From assembly GCA_947570515.1 (NCBI GenBank), contig CANOUM010000034.1:1-12514 (forward strand): 12,514 bases of DNA, in the 5' to 3' direction. The notes beneath the pieces are model-generated. The model worked only from the letters and a program-made list of their open reading frames with translations. It made no database searches and was not told the origin of the DNA. The stretch comes from an uncultured Clostridia bacterium (GTDB lineage Bacteria > Bacillota > Clostridia > Lachnospirales > Bianqueaceae). This document shows, one piece after another, positions 1 to 5,039 of this stretch. Numbering within the stretch: position 1 is the first letter of the stretch; every line of letters starts with the position of its first letter. The translations under genes were made by a program, and so were the position numbers.

Positions 1-189
1 ACACGCATCCGTGAGCTTGGCATGCGCGAAGAAGATTATTGGTGGTATCTGGATCTGCGCCGTTACGGCAGTGTGCGCCATGGTGGATTTGGGCTGGGCT
101 TTGAGCGTCTTATCATGTACGTTACCGGCATGACCAACATCCGCGATGTGATTCCCTTCCCTCGCACAGTCAACAATCTGGACTTTTAA
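1..189 (+). CDS. asnS: Asparaginyl-tRNA synthetase, C-terminal end (partial)
   Basis: Only the last 62 codons are present; the gene begins to the left of the window. The translation contains the class II aminoacyl-tRNA synthetase motif 3 as GGFGLGFERL (residues 37-46 of the fragment), followed by TGMTNIRDVIPFPRT, the typical end of bacterial AsnRS. This cytoplasmic enzyme charges tRNA-Asn with asparagine. The stop is TAA, followed by two hairpins. Archaeal-type AspRS and AsnRS share much of this end, but the NIRDVIPFPRT tail fits AsnRS best. The gene runs convergently with the spoVA operon. Confidence 0.93.
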   Translation, partial: TRIRELGMREEDYWWYLDLRRYGSVRHGGFGLGFERLIMYVTGMTNIRDVIPFPRTVNNLDF

Positions 190-211
190 ACTATGCTCAT
201 TTAAACAAACG

Positions 212-239
212 GGGAATAAGATAAAAATATCTTATTCCC
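212..239 (+). terminator. Hairpin downstream of asnS
   Basis: This is a perfect 12-bp inverted repeat (212-223 with 228-239) with an AAAA loop, starting 22 bases after the asnS stop. The base of the stem is GGG/CCC and the rest is AT-rich. The T tract after it is short and broken (TTAATTTATT), so on its own it may be a weak terminator or an mRNA-stabilising hairpin. Confidence 0.5.
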
Positions 240-262
240 TTAATTTATTGCCAAAAATTCAT

Positions 263-301
263 AACACTCTCTTCTAAATAAACCAGCTAGAAGAGAGTGT
301 T
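263..301. terminator. Bidirectional intrinsic terminator between asnS and spoVAE
   Basis: A perfect 14-bp stem (263-276 with 288-301) with an 11-base loop is followed on the plus strand by T300-T305 and a further T-rich run. That is a strong Rho-independent terminator for asnS. On the minus strand the stem is followed within a few bases by a run of five T, so it probably also ends the convergent spoVA transcript, whose last stop lies about 50 bases away. The rest of 302-351 is T-rich and holds nothing else I can recognise. Confidence 0.8.
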
Positions 302-351
302 TTTTATTTTATTTTATTTAATTTCATATACGTGCTGTCATTGGCTTTTGA

Positions 352-708
352 TCATTTTTTCGACTTTGGCTCAAAGATTACCGAAGCCAGATATCCCAGC
401 AGGATCGACGCCCCCACGCCGCCGGCAGCCGCCTGATAGCCGCCGGTAAAAATGCCTAAGAGGCCTACCTCCTGCACCTCTTTGATCACACCCTTAGCCA
501 GCGTATATCCAAAACCTGTCAGCGGCACGGTGGCACCGCAGCCGGCAAATTCTACCAGCGGTTCATATACCCCAAGACCTGTAAGAATGGCGCCGGCCGC
601 TACAAAAATGACCACAATCCGCGCCGGCGTGAGCTTGGTTCTTTGCAAAATAATCTGTCCCACCACACAGATGAGTCCGCCCACAATAAAGGCTCTAATA
701 TATTCCAT
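352..708 (-). CDS. spoVAE: Stage V sporulation protein AE (SpoVAE/SpoVAEb type)
   Basis: This is a small integral membrane protein of 118 residues with about four hydrophobic segments. The motifs GGLICVVGQ near the N-terminus and FAGCGATVPLTGFG in the middle are the hallmark of the SpoVAC/SpoVAE paralogue pair; the SpoVAC of this operon has GGLICVLGQ and FAGAGSIIPITGFA at matching places. In Bacillus the SpoVA proteins form the forespore inner-membrane apparatus that imports dipicolinic acid and later releases it. The reading frame extends to 753, but the ATG at 708 is chosen because GGAAAGGAG lies just upstream and the N-terminus then matches the family. It starts 4 bases after the spoVAD stop, so translation is probably coupled. 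It is the last gene of the operon here: no spoVAEa or spoVAF follows, and asnS lies beyond the terminator. Confidence 0.92.
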   Translation of the reverse strand: MEYIRAFIVGGLICVVGQIILQRTKLTPARIVVIFVAAGAILTGLGVYEPLVEFAGCGATVPLTGFGYTLAKGVIKEVQEVGLLGIFTGGYQAAAGGVGASILLGYLASVIFEPKSKK

Positions 709-712
709 CGCG

Positions 713-1771
713 TCAGCTCCTTTCCGCCATGCGGCAATATCCTTTGGTTTCAATCACAATCGCATGCGCGATACAGGGAATACTTTCCCCTTGTTGACTG
801 CTAAGCGGCGACAAAAGCGCTCCTGTGGGAATAAATAAAATTCGTCCCAGCTTACCGCCGCGCAGCTTTTTCATCAGGTAGCCTGTAAGCGTGACCGCGC
901 TGCAGCCGCAGCCGGAGCCGCCTCCATGCGTATCCTGCTCTTCTTTTGCATAGATAATCGTACCGCAGTCTCGGTAATGCCCCTCCAAAAGATATCCTTC
1001 TTCTTCCATCAGCTTTTGCAGAAGCTCAGCTCCATAATATCCAAGATCACCTGTAAAAATGCAGTCATAATCCTCAGGCGTACGTGAAAAGTCATGAAAA
1101 TGCGCCAGCATAACGGCAGCTGCAGCCGGAGCCATAGCCCCGCCCATGTTAAAAGCATCTTTAATACCGTAATCCACAATCGCTCCTGTGGTCATGCCGC
1201 TGACCACAACCGTCTGACGTCCATCTTTTCTCTCCGGCTCATTGCGCCCCAAAATCACACTGCCGCTGCCCGTTACCGTCCATGTCGCATACAATGGCCT
1301 TTGTGATCCATACCCCAGCGGCGTTCGAAACTGTTTTTCAGACGTGCAAAAGTGGCTCGATGCTTCTGCAGCTGCATAATCCGCAAAACCGCCGTCAATC
1401 AGCATAGAGGCAAGCCCCATGGACAGCCCCATCGTGGAGCACGCGCCATAGGTGCCAATAAAAGGGATGTTCAGCTCTCTGACCCCAAAATGCGTTGCCG
1501 TCAGCTGATTGAGCAGATCGCCTGCTACCAGATAACGAATTTGTTCCTTAGATAGCCCCGCTTTCTGAATGGACATCTCCAGCGATTGCTGCACCAACTG
1601 ACTCTCCGCTTTCTCCCAAGATTCGGCTCCATTTTTCTCATCCTTCCATATGGTATCAAAAAAGTCGCTAAGCGGCCCTTCGCCTTCTTTAGGTCCTACT
1701 ACACTTGCTTCTGAAATAATCACAGGCGGATTTTCAAAAATCACGCTCTGCTTTCCAAGCATTTTGCCCAC
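713..1771 (-). CDS. spoVAD: Stage V sporulation protein AD (SpoVAD)
   Basis: This protein of 352 residues matches SpoVAD, a thiolase/ketosynthase-fold protein that binds dipicolinic acid on the spore inner membrane (about 338 residues in B. subtilis). Visible family marks are GTYGACSTMGLSMGL (residues 106-120), where C111 sits at the ancestral thiolase cysteine position, the central PLYATWTVTGSGSVIL segment, and the glycine/cysteine-rich HGGGSGCGCSAV near the C-terminus. The start is GTG at 1771, preceded by AGGGAGG, which lies inside the last codons of spoVAC. Only one base separates the spoVAC stop from this start, so the two are translationally coupled. It has no signal peptide or membrane segment, as expected for a peripheral protein. 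Confidence 0.95.
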   Translation of the reverse strand: MGKMLGKQSVIFENPPVIISEASVVGPKEGEGPLSDFFDTIWKDEKNGAESWEKAESQLVQQSLEMSIQKAGLSKEQIRYLVAGDLLNQLTATHFGVRELNIPFIGTYGACSTMGLSMGLASMLIDGGFADYAAAEASSHFCTSEKQFRTPLGYGSQRPLYATWTVTGSGSVILGRNEPERKDGRQTVVVSGMTTGAIVDYGIKDAFNMGGAMAPAAAAVMLAHFHDFSRTPEDYDCIFTGDLGYYGAELLQKLMEEEGYLLEGHYRDCGTIIYAKEEQDTHGGGSGCGCSAVTLTGYLMKKLRGGKLGRILFIPTGALLSPLSSQQGESIPCIAHAIVIETKGYCRMAERS

Positions 1772-1772
1772 G

Positions 1773-2219
1773 TTAAAACCTCCCTATGATCCAATACGCC
1801 AGCCCCACGAGCGATGACGCCAAAGTTCCGTATACGAGTACCGGACCGGCAATTGAAAACATTTTCGCACCCAGTCCCAAAATAAATCCTTCTTTCTTGT
1901 ATTCAATGGCTGATGAAACGATGCCGTTGGCAAAACCGGTAATCGGAATAATAGATCCGGCGCCGGCAAAATGCCCTAAATTATCATACCATCCGATCCC
2001 CGTTACAAAGGCTCCCAGAAAAATCAGCGTAATACTTGTCCAGATCCCTGCCTGTTCTGTGCTGACTCCATCTATTGTCAGCGCAAAATTGCGGATGCAC
2101 TGTCCCAATACACAGATCAGTCCTCCGATTAAAAAAGCCTTTAAACATCCAAGCCACAAATTGGTCTGGGGCGAGATCTGCTCCACCCACATTTGATATT
2201 GTTGTTTTTCTACTTTCAA
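1773..2219 (-). CDS. spoVAC: Stage V sporulation protein AC (SpoVAC)
   Basis: This is a 148-residue multi-pass membrane protein with a hydrophilic N-terminus of about 25 residues and then four or five hydrophobic segments. GGLICVLGQ and FAGAGSIIPITGFANG are diagnostic of SpoVAC; in B. subtilis the protein is about 150 residues and acts as a mechanosensitive channel component for dipicolinic acid. The reading frame stays open upstream to 2447 through spoVAB, but the TTG at 2219 is chosen because AGGGGGA lies 5 bases upstream and the N-terminus (KVEKQQYQMW...) then has the family length. It starts 17 bases after the spoVAB stop. It is clearly paralogous to the spoVAE product two genes downstream. 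Confidence 0.93.
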   Translation of the reverse strand: MKVEKQQYQMWVEQISPQTNLWLGCLKAFLIGGLICVLGQCIRNFALTIDGVSTEQAGIWTSITLIFLGAFVTGIGWYDNLGHFAGAGSIIPITGFANGIVSSAIEYKKEGFILGLGAKMFSIAGPVLVYGTLASSLVGLAYWIIGRF

Positions 2220-2236
2220 TTGAATCCCCCTTCCTT

Positions 2237-2662
2237 TTATTTCAAAATAAGAAATCCCGGTACAAAGAAATAAATAAGCACACCCACCGTTTTGCCAGCT
2301 GCCAGAACCAGCATCAGCCAGGGGATGCTTTTCGCCACTTTTAACCGCCGGCACATAATGGGAATGACGTCCAGCACCTCTGCAATGGCTACTGCCAGAC
2401 ATCCTACAAACACGCCATATCCCATGCCGATGGGAAGCTCGATCCATCCCATACCGGTTAGGAGATGATCGCTCAGCATGGTCAGTGTTCCAATGACCCC
2501 TCCCCAGCTAATCACAGATTCATACAGCAGAATATGCTTAGCTGTCTTTGTCCTCTGCACGAGCCGCGGCACAATGCCAATAATCACAATAAAGGCAAAC
2601 ACACCGCCCGAAATCACAATGCCGGAAGCAATGCCAAATAAACATAACCCTATTTCTCTCAT
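2237..2662 (-). CDS. spoVAB: Stage V sporulation protein AB (SpoVAB)
   Basis: This 141-residue protein has the same length as B. subtilis SpoVAB. It is hydrophobic throughout, with about four membrane segments (roughly residues 4-30, 50-65, 76-98 and 115-139). Characteristic segments are GIASGIVISGGVFAF at the start and AVAIAEVLDVIPIMCRRL in the second half. Its exact role in the SpoVA complex is unknown; in Bacillus it is needed for dipicolinic acid accumulation. The ATG overlaps the final TGA of the spoVAA frame in an ATGA arrangement, the usual sign of translational coupling. Because spoVAA carries a premature TAA 192 bases upstream, coupled translation of spoVAB may be reduced unless ribosomes re-enter. 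Many clostridia lack spoVAA and spoVAB, so their presence here is informative about lineage. Confidence 0.93.
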   Translation of the reverse strand: MREIGLCLFGIASGIVISGGVFAFIVIIGIVPRLVQRTKTAKHILLYESVISWGGVIGTLTMLSDHLLTGMGWIELPIGMGYGVFVGCLAVAIAEVLDVIPIMCRRLKVAKSIPWLMLVLAAGKTVGVLIYFFVPGFLILK

Positions 2663-3282
2663 GACTGCTGATTCTCCAGTTCATCTACCACGGCATCATC
2701 AATCTGTTTTTTATAGGCAACAAACTCTACCTGTACCGGCGTCGGATCATCGGTGAGCTTCTTTCTTCCGAAATGATTAAAGAAACTCATAATCCCAATC
2801 GCGATACCCGCCGCGTAAGAAATAATCAGAAGCAACGGCCTGTCCGTTTCTTATCCGGTAAAAATCGTATGCACAATTTTAAGCACATCGGGCACCGAAG
2901 CATCATTATGAAATGTCATGATCGCAAGTGCTGATCCAAAAAACAGAATGACACAAACCAGAAGCACCTTCAAAAATTCCACACCTTTTTTAGGCTGCTT
3001 CATTTGCGGCGCGTACATAATCATGGTATCGAGCTCGCCCACGCAGTCGAGCGTTACATTAGGATTCACCTTACGAATTGCTTTAGCAATATCTAAAAAA
3101 CTCGCGTACAGCTTCTGCTCCTGATCGGGCTTTTTAACACGCATCACCACCACGGGCAGCATCTGCTCCACCAAGGTCTGATCGCCCTCCAGCTTAGCCA
3201 GATCCTGCACGGTAATTTCTTTCTTACCAATAACCTTTGCCTGTTTTGATGGTTTCACATATAAGGTTTTATCTGCTGACAT
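2659..3282 (-). pseudogene. spoVAA: Stage V sporulation protein AA (SpoVAA), interrupted by an in-frame TAA
   Basis: The frame reads 143 codons from ATG 3282, meets TAA at 2853-2851, and continues open in the same frame for 63 more codons to TGA 2661-2659, which overlaps the spoVAB ATG. The total of 207 codons matches SpoVAA (206 residues in B. subtilis). The first part has the soluble N-terminal domain and one membrane segment (about residues 103-123, then IMTFHNDASVPDV). The part after the stop has the second membrane segment and FFNHFGRKKLTDDPTPVQVE, which is family-typical. As I recall the Bacillus protein, the stop falls on a Glu in a gap-free alignment, so one GAA-to-TAA change would explain it. 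The start is chosen for the AAAGGA 8 bases upstream; the ATG three codons earlier has no spaced site. TAA ends many other genes here, so it is not a reassigned codon. This is a recent nonsense mutation, a sequence error or, less likely, readthrough. Confidence 0.85.
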
Positions 3283-3393
3283 CCTATTCATCCTTTCCGA
3301 AACTAAACTGTTTCCAGTTTTCCACAAAGGGATGCAAAATATACAAAATAAAAAGACAGCCTCATTGACTGCCTTTTCATTCTGCGCATAATT

Positions 3394-3438
3394 TGTCGAA
3401 GACTTTTTATTGCATCCTTGTCCGCTTTGCGCTACAAT
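3394..3438 (+). promoter_or_regulatory. Spo0A box and sigma-A-type promoter of the spoIIA operon
   Basis: TGTCGAA at 3394-3400 is an exact match to the Spo0A box core. Nine bases further on is a -35-like TTGCAT (3410-3415), then exactly 17 bases, then a -10-like TACAAT (3433-3438). This places transcription start about 40 bases before spoIIAA. The layout resembles Spo0A-activated promoters, where the regulator binds next to the -35. I see no sigma-H-type AGGA/GAAT pair here, although B. subtilis spoIIA uses sigma-H. The activation role is inferred. Confidence 0.65.
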
Positions 3439-3466
3439 ATTACCAGTTATTTCCATTTATTATTCA
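3438..3466 (-). promoter_or_regulatory. Weak candidate forespore-sigma promoter for spoVA
   Basis: On the minus strand TGAATA (3466-3461) is followed after 16 bases by GGTAATA (3444-3438). This partly resembles sigma-G/sigma-F elements (TGAATA and CATANTA). It would give a leader of about 150 bases before spoVAA and overlaps the spoIIA -10 on the other strand. The -10 has two mismatches, so this is only a lead. No better sigma-G site was found in 3283-3483. Confidence 0.2.
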
Positions 3467-3483
3467 CAGAACGGAGGAAGCTT

Positions 3484-3840
3484 ATGAAGGTACAATGCCG
3501 AAAATCCGGGCGCTGCCTGATCGTCGCTCTCTCAGGCGAAATGGATCATCACGCCTCTGATCTCATCCGGCGTAAAATCGATGACGCCTATCATGTACAA
3601 GGCGCCATACACATAATTTTTGATTGTAAAGGAATGAATTTTATGGACAGTTCCGGCCTCGGTCTCATCATGGGGCGTTACAAAACAGCTGCTTCCCTAG
3701 GCGGGCGAGTAGCTGTTACTCATGTATCCAAGCAGCTCGACCGCGTCCTCGCCATGTCCGGCTTATATAAGATCATTCAAAAATCCGACGATACAGAGAG
3801 TGCCATTCAAGCGCTGGAAGGAGGGAAGCAGCATGCCTAA
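3484..3840 (+). CDS. spoIIAA: Anti-sigma F factor antagonist SpoIIAA
   Basis: This 118-residue STAS-domain protein is almost exactly the length of B. subtilis SpoIIAA (117). The segment FMDSSGLGLIMGRYK contains the phosphorylation site: S57, the second Ser of DSSG, corresponds to the Ser phosphorylated by SpoIIAB in Bacillus. When dephosphorylated by SpoIIE in the forespore it binds SpoIIAB and frees sigma-F. The start at 3484 is supported by GGAGGA 5 bases upstream; the frame is open back to 3418 but without a plausible site. It is the first gene of the spoIIAA-spoIIAB-sigF operon and overlaps spoIIAB by 8 bases. It appears intact. Confidence 0.96.
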   Translation: MKVQCRKSGRCLIVALSGEMDHHASDLIRRKIDDAYHVQGAIHIIFDCKGMNFMDSSGLGLIMGRYKTAASLGGRVAVTHVSKQLDRVLAMSGLYKIIQKSDDTESAIQALEGGKQHA

Positions 3841-4333
3841 AGAATATATGAGCGATTATATTAACGCTGAGCTGAGCAGCCGCTCCGAAAATGAAGGCCT
3901 GGCCCGCGTGATCGTATCTGCTTTTGCCGCACGCCTTGACCCCACGCTGGAGGAACTCGACGATGTACGCACTGCCGTATCAGAGGCTGTTACCAATGCT
4001 ATCATCCACGGTTATGCCGGTAAAGAAGGCAGCATCGACCTGCGCTGCCGCATCGAAGGCCAAACCCTGATCATCACCGTAGAAGATCACGGCATCGGCA
4101 TTGCCGATCTTGATCAGGCCATGCAGCCGCTCTATACCTCCAAGCCTGAAGAAGAGCGATCCGGTATGGGCTTTACTATGATGCAGACCTTTATGGACGA
4201 ACTGACTGTTGATTCAGTCCCCCATCAGGGCACAAAGGTGGTGATGCGCAAATCCTTTCGCCTCCTCCCCGAAGAAACCTCCGACCCTGGAGCTGATCCG
4301 GAAGGCACAGCAGGGCGATACGCAGAGCCGTGA
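3833..4333 (+). CDS. spoIIAB: Anti-sigma F factor / serine kinase SpoIIAB
   Basis: This is a GHKL-fold ATPase and protein kinase that holds sigma-F inactive and phosphorylates SpoIIAA. The N box is SEAVTNAIIHGY (residues 50-61, metal-binding N55), the G1 box is EDHGIGI (84-90), and the G2 region is ERSGMGFT (108-115). The start at 3833 has AGGAGG about 9 bases upstream and lies inside the end of spoIIAA, so translation is coupled. The protein is 166 residues against 146 in B. subtilis. About 5 extra residues are at the N-terminus; the rest is a Pro/Glu/Asp/Gly-rich tail after residue 142 (LLPEETSDPGADPEG...) that looks unlike the family. This tail is read from bases that, one frame over, encode the start of sigma-F. 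The kinase core is intact; only the C-terminal tail is suspicious. Confidence 0.94.
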   Translation: MPKEYMSDYINAELSSRSENEGLARVIVSAFAARLDPTLEELDDVRTAVSEAVTNAIIHGYAGKEGSIDLRCRIEGQTLIITVEDHGIGIADLDQAMQPLYTSKPEEERSGMGFTMMQTFMDELTVDSVPHQGTKVVMRKSFRLLPEETSDPGADPEGTAGRYAEP

Positions 4334-5000
4334 TCAGCTTGTCACACAAAACACCGGCCTCGTATGGGCCAGCGTGCGTCGCCTGGGGCGCCGAGGCTAT
4401 GACCCCGAAGATCTCTTTCAAATCGGCATCATCGGCCTCCTCAAGGCCATCGACCGCTTCGACACACGCTACAGCACCGCCTTTTCCACCTATGCCGTCC
4501 CTCTCATCTTCGGTGAGCTTCGCCGTTTTTTGCGCGATGACGGCCTCATCAAAGTAAGCCGCAGCGTAAAAGAACAAGCCGCCGCCATCCTAAAAGCCCG
4601 TCAGCAGCTCGATCAGGAGCTGGGCCGCTCGCCCACCCTGTCCGAGCTATCCAAGCATCTTGGACGACCCGCCGCCGAGATCTCCGCGGCCCTCGCTGCT
4701 TGCAGTGATGCCGTCTCATTTGACACTCCAGCTCCTTCCGGCCGTGCCGGCAAGCAGCTCACGGTGCAGGATATGCTGCCGGATCGCGGGCCCGGCGAAC
4801 AGGAACGCGTGGAGCGCATTGCCCTGCAAGAATCATTGCAGCATCTTTCGCCGCAAGAGGATTCTCTCATTCGTCTGCGGTATTTTGAGAACAAAACGCA
4901 GGCGGAGACCGGACGGCTTCTGGGCATGTCGCAAGTGCAGGTCTCTCGTATGGAAAAGAAAATCCTGCTGCGCCTGCGGCAAAGCATGAGCGAATCATAA
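4287..5000 (+). CDS. sigF: RNA polymerase forespore sigma factor SigF, start codon uncertain
   Basis: Sigma-70 family factor of the SigF/SigG type. Recognisable parts are region 2 (GYDPEDLFQIG and RFDTRYSTAFSTYAVPLIFG), then RRFLRDDGLIKVSRSVKE, region 3 (SPTLSELSKHLGRP), and the region 4 helix-turn-helix (ENKTQAETGRLLGMSQVQVSR). It directs early forespore transcription and is held by SpoIIAB. The first canonical in-frame start is GTG 4374, which would remove about 30 conserved residues. Upstream in the same frame is LELIRKAQQGDTQSRDQLV, which fits the N-terminus of clostridial SigF. No ATG, GTG or TTG exists between the in-frame stop at 4242-4244 and 4374. CTG 4287 is used here as a placeholder start, giving 237 residues; it has no clear ribosome binding site. 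The coding assignment is secure but the start is not. Confidence 0.9.
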   Translation: MELIRKAQQGDTQSRDQLVTQNTGLVWASVRRLGRRGYDPEDLFQIGIIGLLKAIDRFDTRYSTAFSTYAVPLIFGELRRFLRDDGLIKVSRSVKEQAAAILKARQQLDQELGRSPTLSELSKHLGRPAAEISAALAACSDAVSFDTPAPSGRAGKQLTVQDMLPDRGPGEQERVERIALQESLQHLSPQEDSLIRLRYFENKTQAETGRLLGMSQVQVSRMEKKILLRLRQSMSES

Positions 5001-5034
5001 AAGAGGTAAGCAGATCAAAATCTGCCTACCTCTT
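5001..5034. terminator. Bidirectional terminator between sigF and the fusion reductase
   Basis: A 15-base stem (5001-5015 with 5020-5034) with one A-C mismatch and a CAAA loop starts directly after the sigF stop. On the plus strand it is followed by ATTTTTT, giving a good intrinsic terminator for sigF. On the minus strand it is followed by TTTTATGATT and lies just after the stop of the convergent reductase gene, so it probably ends both transcripts. The two convergent stop codons are only 39 bases apart. Confidence 0.85.
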
Positions 5035-5039
5035 ATTTT

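Noticed and set aside
2237..2447. N-terminal extension of the spoVAC frame into spoVAB
   Set aside because: The extra residues are out-of-frame spoVAB sequence; TTG 2219 has a strong ribosome site and gives the family length.
2851..2853. TAA as a reassigned sense codon
   Set aside because: asnS, spoVAC, spoIIAA, sigF, rlmH and the fusion reductase all end in TAA at the expected length, so TAA is a normal stop here.
3351..3377. Inverted repeat AAAAGACAG...CTGCCTTTT in the divergent region as a terminator
   Set aside because: The stem is only 9 bases with a mismatch, lies between divergent genes where no terminator is needed, and has a poor T tract; possible regulatory dyad but unsupported.
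3283..3456. Longer spoVAA frame beginning at 3456
   Set aside because: The extension has no family similarity, runs through the divergent promoter region, and lacks a spaced ribosome site; ATG 3282 fits better.
4191..4987. Minus-strand open frames opposite sigF
   Set aside because: They are shadows of GC-rich sigF/spoIIAB coding, with no family resemblance.
4374..5000. GTG 4374 as the natural sigF start
   Set aside because: It would discard a well-matching N-terminal sigma segment and has no ribosome binding site just before it; kept only as a fallback.
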